Of a stretch of 64,000 nt of DNA, positions 9,003-18,309 are shown piece by piece; position 1 is the stretch's first letter; each line of letters starts with the position of its first letter. Made by a program: the position numbers and the translations under genes. The stretch is taken from positions 4,275,001 to 4,339,000 of the forward strand of contig NZ_CP116967.1 of NCBI RefSeq assembly GCF_032050975.1, given 5' to 3'. The notes beneath the pieces were generated by a model that was not told the origin of the DNA, did not search any database, and saw only the letters and a program-made list of their open reading frames with translations. This DNA is from Candidatus Nitrospira allomarina (GTDB taxonomy: Bacteria; Nitrospirota; Nitrospiria; Nitrospirales; UBA8639).

Positions 9003-12000
9003 TTTGATTCACGACCCGTCGAATGGCCTCGACCAATTGGTTGGCGACACTCCCTTTGGTCACATACATGGCGGCCCCGGCTTCCAGCAGCATTTTTTCG
9101 ATCTGCTTGTCCTCATGAACCGACAGGCCGATGACCCTGATTGAAGGGTGTTCCTGGGTAAGCCACTTTGTCGCCTCGATGCCATTGATCTTTGGCATGT
9201 TGACATCCATAACCACAACATCGGGAAGAACCAGTTGGGTTATCTCTATAGCTTCTTCTCCATTTTTTGCTTCTCCCACGATGACAAAATCTTCATGGTG
9301 TTCGAGCAGGGTTCGAATTCCTTCACGAATCATGGCATGATCATCGACCAGAAGAATCCGTACAACTTTTTTCCTTGAACCCCCTTGCGCGATTGGATCA
9401 AGCGGTTTTTGAATGTCTTGGGAATCTGAGTTCGACACCACCGTTGGCGAGACCGGCTGAAGCGGAACGACGAGGGTAGCCTGAGTACCTTTCCCTGGTG
9501 CGGATTCGATGTCAAAGCGACCGCCCAGCGCTTCCGTTCGCTCTCTAATACTAAACAGCCCAAATCGACCGGGTTTGGAATAATCTGTTGAAATCGGCGA
9601 TGGGTGAAACCCCTTCCCGGCATCCTCCACCTTCACGTGAAGTTCCTGGGATCCCGTCCTCTTGAGGGAAACAATGGCCTCGCTCACACCAGAGTGCTTG
9701 ATGACATTAAAGAGTAATTCGCGAACGGCCTGAAACACAAAAATCGCCTGATCCTCTGAAAGGTCTATGGCCTGGTCTCCATGCTGTACCTGTACTCGCA
9801 AACTATGGCGCTCCATTTGCTGACCCAACCATTTCAGAGCGGGAACGAGACCGAGTTCGTAGAGAATGCTGGGACTCAGCTCGGCAATCAAGGTGCGGGT
9901 GTAGGAAAGCGAGTCGGAAAGGATTTGATCGATTTCCTCCAGATTGGTCTTTAAGGCAGCCATGCTCCATTCATTGATGGCCTGAGCCAGTTTCATCCGG
10001 CAGACCACAAGTAATTGCGCCAGATAATCATGCAGTTCGGTGGACAAGCGTCGCCGTTCCCGTTGTTCCGTGACCACCAACTCGGACGTCATGGCTCGCA
10101 GATTCTCCTGATAGACCAACAGATCACGAGTCCGATCAGACACTCGTTGCTCCAGGGTATCGTTTAATTCTTGCAGGGCCTGTTCTGCCTGTTTTCTCGC
10201 CGTAATATCGGTGGCTATTCCACAAATGGCATAGGGCGCTCCTGCTGCGTCGCATAAAGGAAACTTCACCGAAAGGTACGTCTGAATTCCATCAGGAAGG
10301 TGCAACTGCTCTTCAAATTCTTGCGAGGTTCCGGATTGAAGAACTTTCCGATCATTGGCAATCAATTGGCTTGCTGAACGGGAGTGAAACAATTCCTGAT
10401 CTGTTTTTCCAATAATGGCTTCCCTGGATAATTGAACAATCGTTTCAAACCGTTTATTCACCAATTGGTACTTCCCATCGAGATCTTTCACAAACTTCAC
10501 CGTTGGAGAATTCTCCCAGATAGCCTGGAGCCGGCCTTCACTAGCCTCCAGCGCGGCACCAATGCGTTGTTGTTCGGAGATATCCCGTTCAATAAGAGAA
10601 TGTCCGGTCAGCCCTCCATCCACGCCGACAATAGGAGAAGTGGTTAAAGAAACAGAAAAGACCGAACCATCCTTTTTCATTCTGAGGAATACCCGTTTAG
10701 ATTCTCCATTTTTGGTCCCCAGAATATCCATGAGCCAAGAGGCTTCCTGTTGGGCCTCAGGAAGGAGGAGACGGGATAGAGACTGACCTAGCATTTCGGA
10801 GGCCATGTACCCGTACATGCGCTCCGCTCCATGATTCCAACTGCTAATTATGCCGTCCGAATTGATGCTATAAATGGCATCCTGAGATGATTCAACAATT
10901 GAGGCCAGTCGTCTCAAATTTTCCGCGCCGCGTTTTCGCTGCTCGATTTCTTTTTGAGCGGATTGGTACAAGCGTGCATTATCGATGGAAATGGCAGCTT
11001 GCGAGGCAATCCCAACCACCATGGTTTCGGCCATTTTGGTAAACACATTGGGCTGTGAATGGCCGAAAAATAATCCTCCAAGAACTTCGCCCGACCGGGA
11101 TACCACCGGAACCGCCAGATAGCTTCTGACGGGAAGATGACCCGGAGGCATCCCGTGATAGGGAGCCATCTGTCCATAACGAGGATCGTCCTTCACATCA
11201 GCAATTCGGACGACCGCCTCCCCGGAAAAAGTCGGGGCGAAAATCGGTGTATTTCTGGGCATCGGGAATTGTTCAAAGGCTTCGCGAGGGACACCGGAAA
11301 TCGTATAAAGGACAAACGATTCTCCTTTGTCATCCATCACATTATAAAAAAACGCCCCGAATTCCCCTCCCGTTAATTCACGGCACTCATCCGTGACGGA
11401 CTGGACCAATTTCTCTAAATTCAACTCCGCGGCCAACATCCTGCCAATTCGATTCACCACCTCTAAGGCATGTGTCTGTTGTCGTAGCCGTTCCTGACCT
11501 TCCACTTTCTCAATGGCAATGGAGGCCGAATGCGCAAGAAATTCCACATATTCTTTTTCCTCATCCGTCGGTGAACGGAGAACCGTATAATAGAGGGCAA
11601 AGGTGCCAAGGGCACGACCATCGCTGGCCATTATGGGCATTGACCAGCATGCCCGTAATCCATGGCGCTCCGCCAAATCCTTAAATTGGACCCAATTCGG
11701 ATGTGTGCTGATATTGGGGATGATGACCGGTTCCTTCAGATAGGCGGCAGCGCCACACGCTCCGACTTCCGGGCCTATAGCCACGCCATCAATTGCTTGT
11801 CGATACGCTTCAGGGAGGGAGGGACCTGCACCATGGTGCAAATGGCAGCCTTCCTCATTCAGCAGAAGTATGGAGGCCAACGTATCTGAACCACAATGTC
11901 GCTCAATTTCCAGACAGAGATTGTCCAGAATCTCCGGAAGAGAATTACCACTGATAATCTGCTCCAGCACCTCATTGTGACTTTGCAATATTCGTTCGGC

Positions 12001-12501
12001 ACGATTCTGAGAATTGCTATCCTTCAATGTCACGAGAGCGCCAATGATCCCCATGCCTTCGGTGAGTATGGGGCGGGCATCGAACATGACCGGGGAAAAC
12101 GTTCCATCCTGTTTTTCCAGAAATACCTTTTTACCGCAAAGGGTCTCTCCGTTTAAAACCTGCGCCATGAATGTTCCGCTGAGATTTGAAAGAGGGAGGT
12201 CTGAAGGCGGCATTCTCCTGTTGGAATAGAAAAGGTGAACAATCTCTTCAAAGGGCCTATTCAAGCACAGGGTTTGAGCGTAATGTTTGACGGCAGAGCT
12301 GGTACGAATGATGTTTCCTGACACATCGCAAACAATCAGGGCATCTCTCGTTTGATCGAGGACTTCACAAAGTAAGCGTTCTACAAATACACCTCCGCCG
12401 TTTTGCTGGGGCTCAGGTCGACCTTGCCCAATAGTCGGATCGACAGACTTGGCTTCCGCCGCCCTTTTAGCCTCTTGGGAAGGTGTGTGGGAATTTTCCA
12501 T
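8995..12501 (-). CDS. Multi-sensor PAS/GAF histidine kinase with C-terminal receiver
   Basis: A 1168-residue soluble kinase. Domains in order (approximate): PAS (45-170), GAF (185-335), GAF (350-515), PAS (530-645), PAS (655-770), coiled coil, HisKA_3 with phospho-acceptor His824 in TELHDYLAQ, HATPase_c (N-box near 932, VEDAGKGFH), and a receiver with Asp1053/1054, phospho-acceptor Asp1099 in VMDVNMPK and conserved Lys in YVTKG. No membrane segment is seen. The HisKA-to-receiver part closely resembles the kinase of the kai operon (2469-4580), so the two are probably paralogues with different sensors. It overlaps the downstream barrel gene by 8 bases. The GAF ligands are not predictable. Confidence 0.93.
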   Translation of the reverse strand: MENSHTPSQEAKRAAEAKSVDPTIGQGRPEPQQNGGGVFVERLLCEVLDQTRDALIVCDVSGNIIRTSSAVKHYAQTLCLNRPFEEIVHLFYSNRRMPPSDLPLSNLSGTFMAQVLNGETLCGKKVFLEKQDGTFSPVMFDARPILTEGMGIIGALVTLKDSNSQNRAERILQSHNEVLEQIISGNSLPEILDNLCLEIERHCGSDTLASILLLNEEGCHLHHGAGPSLPEAYRQAIDGVAIGPEVGACGAAAYLKEPVIIPNISTHPNWVQFKDLAERHGLRACWSMPIMASDGRALGTFALYYTVLRSPTDEEKEYVEFLAHSASIAIEKVEGQERLRQQTHALEVVNRIGRMLAAELNLEKLVQSVTDECRELTGGEFGAFFYNVMDDKGESFVLYTISGVPREAFEQFPMPRNTPIFAPTFSGEAVVRIADVKDDPRYGQMAPYHGMPPGHLPVRSYLAVPVVSRSGEVLGGLFFGHSQPNVFTKMAETMVVGIASQAAISIDNARLYQSAQKEIEQRKRGAENLRRLASIVESSQDAIYSINSDGIISSWNHGAERMYGYMASEMLGQSLSRLLLPEAQQEASWLMDILGTKNGESKRVFLRMKKDGSVFSVSLTTSPIVGVDGGLTGHSLIERDISEQQRIGAALEASEGRLQAIWENSPTVKFVKDLDGKYQLVNKRFETIVQLSREAIIGKTDQELFHSRSASQLIANDRKVLQSGTSQEFEEQLHLPDGIQTYLSVKFPLCDAAGAPYAICGIATDITARKQAEQALQELNDTLEQRVSDRTRDLLVYQENLRAMTSELVVTEQRERRRLSTELHDYLAQLLVVCRMKLAQAINEWSMAALKTNLEEIDQILSDSLSYTRTLIAELSPSILYELGLVPALKWLGQQMERHSLRVQVQHGDQAIDLSEDQAIFVFQAVRELLFNVIKHSGVSEAIVSLKRTGSQELHVKVEDAGKGFHPSPISTDYSKPGRFGLFSIRERTEALGGRFDIESAPGKGTQATLVVPLQPVSPTVVSNSDSQDIQKPLDPIAQGGSRKKVVRILLVDDHAMIREGIRTLLEHHEDFVIVGEAKNGEEAIEITQLVLPDVVVMDVNMPKINGIEATKWLTQEHPSIRVIGLSVHEDKQIEKMLLEAGAAMYVTKGSVANQLVEAIRRVVNQIA

Positions 12502-13549
12502 CCTGGTCCAATTTCGGTTAAAAATACTATTCCGTCGAATCCATCTGAACCCCAGGTCTTAAATTTTTATGCACGTCCATCATCGTTTTGAAGCTTCTAA
12601 CCAAAATTTGTTGCCATGAAGGCAGACCACACCCCTATCCTCAATCAGGATCAAATCACGCTAATCTAACACTGGGGCTTCATTGTTTCAGTTTTCCTAT
12701 TAAAGTTAAACTGTCAACAACCCTTGAATCAACATCCTCAAAGCGACGATGGGACAAAGCTACCCGAATACATCTATACATTTTGGTAGGGGTACTCAGG
12801 GCCTGGAATCGGTGAAATGAACGCTACCATAGAGATAACCATTTATGAAAATAATGGAGAAGGAATGAACGCTCCGTCGCAAGCCAGCGAGGGAGAGACT
12901 GAAAAACGAAGGCAGCCTTGGTCGCCCGTATTTTTACCGGAGCGAGCACCATGTACTACCACCCTATAAGTCTTTCGGGGACGGATTCTTCCCCCTCAAG
13001 AGAAGGTGCTTGACGTTAAAATTAGGGTTATGTCTTTATATGAAATCACTAGCTATATATTGATATTTTTCGTTATACTCGTTCAATATTCATGCAGTAC
13101 ATCTTCTTAATGTTTTTTTAGCCTCATTCATCATACCTTTTTTACCCAAAATGGCGTATCTTGATAAACTAAACCTCTCATTTTTTTATCCCTAAGTGCG
13201 TTGCATGCGAAGAAGTTTGCGAAGCTCGGATCTCCGTTCTTTCCCCCAAGTGCAGTGTCTTAACTCATTTTGGAAAGCCTTGTGGACATCGGTTTGATTG
13301 TGGGCTGAGAGAATCAAAACGACTGTACATCAATCGAGGATGTTCACCTAAAAAGGGGCATTTAGAATGAGAGCAACAATAAAAATTGTTGCTCCCTTTC
13401 CTGAACTAACGAAAATGTCATCTGATTGGGTTTGTTGACTCAATATTAGACAGGGGGCAGGTCATCGAAAGATAGGAAAGTTGCAGAAATTTAGGTGTTC
13501 ATTTAAAAGCGCGCGATGCTCGAAAGCGCATAAGTAGTAGGAAGACGCG
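12502..13549. promoter_or_regulatory. Long divergent intergenic region before the EPS ATPase gene
   Basis: About 1 kb separates the leftward kinase from the rightward AAA ATPase gene. It contains a perfect 10-bp hairpin at 13371-13394 and a 34-codon rightward frame at 12865-12969 (starts MNAPSQASEGETEKRRQPWS) preceded by GGAGAAGGA, which could be a small peptide or a chance frame. A TTGACG at 13010-13015 with TA-rich sequence about 17-20 bases downstream is a weak candidate promoter. I found no sigma-54 -24/-12 element and no recognised riboswitch, although the length suggests regulated expression of the EPS genes. Confidence 0.35.
13371..13394. terminator. Perfect hairpin GAGCAACAAT-AAAA-ATTGTTGCTC
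   Basis: Ten bases (13371-13380) pair exactly with 13385-13394 across an AAAA loop, about 155 bases before the AAA ATPase start. The stem is AT-rich and is not followed by a T-run, so it may be a regulatory hairpin or protein-binding palindrome rather than a terminator. Confidence 0.35.
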
Positions 13550-15820
13550 ATGTATTTTAATTTTTTCGGGTTACGGACCAAACCATTTAATACCACCCCG
13601 GATCCGGATTTTTTGTATCTCAGTCCCGGCCACAAACAGGCGTTGGGTTCGCTGATTTATGGAATAAAGGAAAAAAAAGGGTTTATTGCTGTCACCGGGC
13701 AGGTTGGTCTTGGAAAAACGACGATTCTCCGCTCGTTTCTGGATCAACCCCATCAACCCAATCAGGAAACCATATATCTCCTCAATCCCAACCTGTCATT
13801 TACAAGCTTGCTCAAGACCCTTCTGCGTGAATTGGGACACACCCCCATTGAGGGGGACGATGCCGAAGTGTTGGAACAACTGCATTTTGTCCTCATTGAA
13901 AAGTATCGAGAAGGTAAGACCGTGGTTCTCTTGATTGACGAAGCGCAAAATATGCCGGTAGACACATTGGAACATCTGCGGATGTTGTCAAACTTGGAAA
14001 CTCCAAAAGACAAGCTCATTCAAATTGTGCTGTTGGGTCAACCGGAATTAGATGCCCTTCTCGATCAGTATGAACTCCGGCAGTTACGGCAACGCATCGC
14101 CGTGCGAGCCATCATTCAGCCCCTCTCCAAACCGGAAAGTTTTGAATATATCCGGCATCGGTTGGACAAGGCCGGCGGAGAAGGGAAAAAGATTTTTACA
14201 AACTCAGCCTTAGGCCTCATTGTTCAGGAAGCCAAAGGGATTCCCCGGCGCCTGAATATTCTTTGTGATAATGCTCTGGTTACGGCCTTTGGGTATAACA
14301 CAGCCTTGGTGACAGCTAAAATTGCCAAAGAGGTGATCGGTGATCTGACAGGCCAACCCGCCCATACACTCTGGAAATTAGTCCCCCTGATTGGTTTGGC
14401 TCTCATCCTTGTCCTTGGGCTGGTCGCACTCCTGCCCCTGACTGAATCAAAATTTTCGGATTTCCCTTCAATAAATAGGATTGGAGAAACGGATACAGAT
14501 AAGGAGAACCCAAAACAGGACCTCGTATCTGATCAAGATCTCCTCAGCGTAGACGAAAATACCCCATCTCCTACTCAAACGGTTCCGACTTTGACCGAAA
14601 GAGCACAGACGTTCTTAACGCAATCAGTATCTGAAGTGTTTGAGAATTTACGAACCCGGGCCGGCTCAAATTTCGAATCAATCACAACTCAAGCCTCCGT
14701 CAACCCACATATCGACTCTGAAAATCAAAAGGATCTCCTGCTTGCCGGAATTCCACCGGATAACTTCCAGCGTGAGGGACCTCCAGTCTCAGATGACCGA
14801 GAGGTACCATCAACCTCAGAAACAGTATTGCCTGGAATCCTTCCCCTCCACCAAGAACACTTCGACCTCTCCACGCAGGAAGACGGTGGAGTGAAGGCTG
14901 AAGCAGACAGTCCGGAAAATGGAGCGAGGCTTAGTCACGTTGAAATGGAAACACCATCTATCCAGTCGGCCCAACAAGAACTGCCTGAGCTCTTAATTCA
15001 GGAAGAAGGTATCGCGACGGCTGAAGCAAATAGTATGGTAGAAGAAAATCCAGTACTTCAGGATGAGGCAAGGATCCCATCTGAGAATGTCAGTGAGGAC
15101 AATCTGGTTCGATTGAGTCCTGAAAACCTCAGCGAGCGTGCAGGACAACCCACCCTAGCCGCTGAGGAACCATTAAGTATCCCTATCCAGGATAATTCTC
15201 CTCCGGTCCCTGTGCCTCATAAACGTGGCGCATCGAAGGAAAGTCCAAGTAAGCCAGAAGTGGTTGCCTCATCTTTACCCGTTACCAGGATCGTGAAAAA
15301 GGGTGACACAATGGCAAAGTTATTGCATGATGTGTATGGGGTCTCTAGTCCATCGACAGTTCAATTCGTTCTTGAACATAATCGGCATATTACAAGCGTG
15401 CGAAGAATGTATCCGGGGCAAAAGATTATGTTTCCGCCCCTACAAAGCGTCGAGAGAAAAAACAAGTTGACTGAGGCAGACGTGACTTTGGTGTCGGTTA
15501 AAGATGAGGGATTACCTCCTTCGAAAGCCATCTTTGCTCACTCTTCCACGCAACTCAAACCGAATGAGGTCAAAAACGAGGCCAAACGCGATTCCCCCTA
15601 TGCGGTGGCTACCGTGCAAGAGGGGGATACCCTAGAAAAATTGATAAAGGTGATTTATGGATCGTCTCATCCGAGCTATGTTCAACGTGTCCTGGAGTAC
15701 AACCCCAACATTCGGAATCCCAAAAAGATCTTTCCAGGGCAGGACATTGCCTTTCCTAAAATTGCTCAGGATGTGAAAACGCAGACAGACCTGGCATCTG
15801 AAGCCAATCCAGCGGAATAG
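13550..15820 (+). CDS. ExeA-type AAA ATPase with one membrane segment and two LysM domains
   Basis: A 756-residue protein. The N-terminal AAA module (about 1-265) resembles ExeA/XrtA-associated ATPases: Walker A GQVGLGKT (50-57), Walker B VVLLIDEAQ with D130/E131, and sensor region VLLGQPEL. A membrane segment follows at about 275-297, then a long acidic, Ser/Glu-rich linker (about 300-575) and two LysM modules (about 579-631 and 684-738), each ending in PGQKI/PGQDI. This topology puts the ATPase in the cytoplasm and the LysM modules outside to bind peptidoglycan or another polysaccharide. It starts a rightward set with a BY-kinase-like and a Wzz gene, suggesting a role in EPS export or its anchoring. 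AGTAGGAAGA precedes the ATG. Confidence 0.88.
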   Translation: MYFNFFGLRTKPFNTTPDPDFLYLSPGHKQALGSLIYGIKEKKGFIAVTGQVGLGKTTILRSFLDQPHQPNQETIYLLNPNLSFTSLLKTLLRELGHTPIEGDDAEVLEQLHFVLIEKYREGKTVVLLIDEAQNMPVDTLEHLRMLSNLETPKDKLIQIVLLGQPELDALLDQYELRQLRQRIAVRAIIQPLSKPESFEYIRHRLDKAGGEGKKIFTNSALGLIVQEAKGIPRRLNILCDNALVTAFGYNTALVTAKIAKEVIGDLTGQPAHTLWKLVPLIGLALILVLGLVALLPLTESKFSDFPSINRIGETDTDKENPKQDLVSDQDLLSVDENTPSPTQTVPTLTERAQTFLTQSVSEVFENLRTRAGSNFESITTQASVNPHIDSENQKDLLLAGIPPDNFQREGPPVSDDREVPSTSETVLPGILPLHQEHFDLSTQEDGGVKAEADSPENGARLSHVEMETPSIQSAQQELPELLIQEEGIATAEANSMVEENPVLQDEARIPSENVSEDNLVRLSPENLSERAGQPTLAAEEPLSIPIQDNSPPVPVPHKRGASKESPSKPEVVASSLPVTRIVKKGDTMAKLLHDVYGVSSPSTVQFVLEHNRHITSVRRMYPGQKIMFPPLQSVERKNKLTEADVTLVSVKDEGLPPSKAIFAHSSTQLKPNEVKNEAKRDSPYAVATVQEGDTLEKLIKVIYGSSHPSYVQRVLEYNPNIRNPKKIFPGQDIAFPKIAQDVKTQTDLASEANPAE

Positions 15821-15881
15821 ACAATAAATTTCTTTGGCCAAAGTGGCAAAACCTTGAATATTTCTGAATGAGATTCGCTTA

Positions 15882-16628
15882 ATGAGTAAAGTATACGAGG
15901 CATTAAAACAGGCATACGAAAATCAACTTGAAGTCATCAAGATCCATCCGCTAGAAGAACGCCCATGTTCGCAACCGGTCGTCGTTTCCAATTTACCTCC
16001 TCTAAAAATGAGGCGGGAGATGGTGCAACTGGAACAACGCCTTTCAGGCCTTCTGCCTGACCCCCAACACAACATCATTCAGTTTATCAGTAGCAGGAAC
16101 CAGGAAGGCGTCTCGACCATTGTTCAGGAGCTCGGAAGAGTCCTTGTAGAAAAACAGGGGAAGTCCGTGTTGCTAGTCGATGGAGATTCTCAAAAATTAA
16201 CGCAACATCAATTCTTTGGAATTCCTCCAAAAATCCCTTTGCAATATCTCATGAGTAACGGGGGAGATTTAGATCAGGCCATTACACCTGTCCTTCATTC
16301 CCGCTTGTTCCTCGCCATGCTCTCTGGAGACAGTGCAGAAACCCTGCAACATGACGTCATTACAAACAAACAGGATTTGTGGAACCATATACGAAAACAA
16401 TTTGACATGATTCTCATTGATACCGCACCAATCGATATCTCTGATGAGGGCTTGGAGTTGTGTGCTGCCGCTGATGGGGTAGTAATGGTGGTAGAAGCAG
16501 AAAAAACGCGCTCACAAGTCATTTCAAATCTCAGAGATCGTATTACACACAGTGGTGGAAACCTCCTTGGCATGGTCTTCAATAAACAGCGTTATTACAT
16601 TCCATCCTGGATCTATTCGAAATTATAA
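15882..16628 (+). CDS. BY-kinase/CpsD-like ATPase with altered P-loop
   Basis: A 248-residue MinD/CpsD-type protein starting MSKVYEALKQA, as in EPS-associated tyrosine autokinases. Walker A' LLVDGD (97-102) and Walker B ILIDTAP (177-183) are present. The P-loop reads SSRNQEGVST where the family has SSxPGEGKST: the catalytic Lys is Val77, and the Pro and first Gly are also replaced. Nucleotide binding is therefore doubtful. The C-terminus has only three tyrosines (238, 239, 245) rather than a long Tyr cluster. It follows the AAA-LysM gene by 61 bases and precedes the Wzz gene, which normally would be its activator. It may act as a structural or regulatory partner of Wzz rather than as a kinase. 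Confidence 0.85.
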   Translation: MSKVYEALKQAYENQLEVIKIHPLEERPCSQPVVVSNLPPLKMRREMVQLEQRLSGLLPDPQHNIIQFISSRNQEGVSTIVQELGRVLVEKQGKSVLLVDGDSQKLTQHQFFGIPPKIPLQYLMSNGGDLDQAITPVLHSRLFLAMLSGDSAETLQHDVITNKQDLWNHIRKQFDMILIDTAPIDISDEGLELCAAADGVVMVVEAEKTRSQVISNLRDRITHSGGNLLGMVFNKQRYYIPSWIYSKL

Positions 16629-16709
16629 TCCCATTGTTTAGTAAATAAACTTGGATCGAGACCACAGACAACACGAGGATTCTCCCCTCCCAATACCGAT
16701 ACATCAATT

Positions 16710-18191
16710 ATGAGTACACATCCCTCCCAATCTTCACGCCATAACCACGAAATTGATTATTTCAGTATTCGGGATATCCTCACAATACTTTTCAAGCATC
16801 GATATGAGATCATCGCCATCTTCGTATTTTTTACGATTATTTCTTTGATTATTTCGATGAAGATGACGCCGATTTATCGAGCAGAATCAAGTCTTATGGT
16901 GAAAGTCGGCAGGGAGCATATGTACAGCGCAGAGGTAGGAGATCAAAACCCCAAAATGGTTTTTGACCTTGAGACGCTTATTGATCCCGAAATTACCATA
17001 CTGACAAGCCGAGATCTCAGCCGAAAAGTTGTGGAGGCAATTGGGGTGAAAAACCTATATCCAGAAATCTTCGAAGAGAATGAATTAACCATTTCGCCTC
17101 TTGAGGCTGCGTTAATAAATTTCTCAGGAAACCTCTCTGTAACAAGGTCCGGGAAATCGAATGTCATACTCGTGAATTTTGAACACGCCATTCCCGAGAT
17201 AGCTGCAAGAGCGGTAAACTTACTGGGTGAGTTCTGGAAAGAAAAACACCTTGCGATTTTTAGCAATCCTCAGGCCTCTTTCTTGGAAGATCAAGTTGAA
17301 ACATTTCGTGAAAAGTTGGAACAGTCAGAAACCGTTTTACAAGATTTTAAAAGAGAGAATAGAATTTCCTCCCTATTAGACCAGAGGGCTTTGTTACTTG
17401 AACAACGACAAAATTTAGACAGCAGATTGAAATCTAATGAAGATGAAGTAAAGGGATTAGGCTCAAAGATTTTTTCTATCAGGGACCAATTAAAGGATAT
17501 TGCTGAATACATTCCCATCATGACTGTCAACGAACAGCTTCATCAACGAATTGCAGAAACACGAAATGAGTATTTGGCTCTCAAGAGAAAGGAGCAGCAA
17601 TTCCTAGGAAAATATCAGGAGAGCAGTCGAATAATTACCGACATTCGAGAAGAAATAGCTCTTATTCAGGCTTCGATCCAAGATCAGGAAGAGCAACTAA
17701 AAGATCAAGTCACCCGGGGAAGAAACCCTGTCTTTCAGGATCTTCAGCTCGCGCTTCTCAAAACCGAATCTGAAGTAAGCTCTCTCAATACCAAGCAAGA
17801 AGTTATCTTGAGACAAATTAAAGAGGTCGACACTCAAATTGTCCACTTGAATGCATTAGAGAAACAGTTTGATGCCCTTCAACGTGAGGTCCACAAAGAT
17901 CAAGAAAATCTGCGAATGTATGTAGAAAAATTTGAAATGGCCCATGTCTCCACAGAAATGGACAACAGACAGATGGCCAATGTAAGCGTCATTCAGACGG
18001 CTTCTATCCCCATCCAACCCATCAAACCCAATAAGTCTTTTATATTGTGTTTTGGAATTGTGTTGGGGATGTTGAGCGGAACGGCTTGGGCCTTTGTGGC
18101 AGAGTTTTTCAAAGGGGGGTACACACGGCCGGAACAGGCTTCACTCGAGCAGGGAATCCCTGTTCTCACCAGCATTAGATATAAAAGCTAA
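16710..18191 (+). CDS. Wzz/GumC-family polysaccharide co-polymerase
   Basis: A 493-residue inner-membrane protein with the polysaccharide co-polymerase plan: N-terminal membrane helix (about 33-50), a Wzz motif with MTPIYRAESSLMVKVG, a long periplasmic coiled coil (about 190-400), and a C-terminal helix (about 443-463) after the Pro-rich IQPIKPNKS that marks this family. It controls polysaccharide chain length or couples polymerisation to export. There is no fused kinase domain; the separate BY-kinase-like gene is 81 bases upstream. It is the last gene of the rightward EPS trio and converges on prsT. Confidence 0.9.
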   Translation: MSTHPSQSSRHNHEIDYFSIRDILTILFKHRYEIIAIFVFFTIISLIISMKMTPIYRAESSLMVKVGREHMYSAEVGDQNPKMVFDLETLIDPEITILTSRDLSRKVVEAIGVKNLYPEIFEENELTISPLEAALINFSGNLSVTRSGKSNVILVNFEHAIPEIAARAVNLLGEFWKEKHLAIFSNPQASFLEDQVETFREKLEQSETVLQDFKRENRISSLLDQRALLLEQRQNLDSRLKSNEDEVKGLGSKIFSIRDQLKDIAEYIPIMTVNEQLHQRIAETRNEYLALKRKEQQFLGKYQESSRIITDIREEIALIQASIQDQEEQLKDQVTRGRNPVFQDLQLALLKTESEVSSLNTKQEVILRQIKEVDTQIVHLNALEKQFDALQREVHKDQENLRMYVEKFEMAHVSTEMDNRQMANVSVIQTASIPIQPIKPNKSFILCFGIVLGMLSGTAWAFVAEFFKGGYTRPEQASLEQGIPVLTSIRYKS

Positions 18192-18309
18192 ATCCAACGC
18201 AAGCCCAGGCGAGGACGACATTCTGCAGGTTGACACCATCATCGTCTCCGTATCACTCAAAAAAACACAAGGCACCTTACTTTTAAGAAGTTCACCTAAC
18301 TTAGCGGAC

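Noticed and set aside
15882-16628. Calling this gene an active tyrosine kinase
   Set aside because: The P-loop Lys is replaced and the Tyr tail is short, so the gene is described only as BY-kinase-like.
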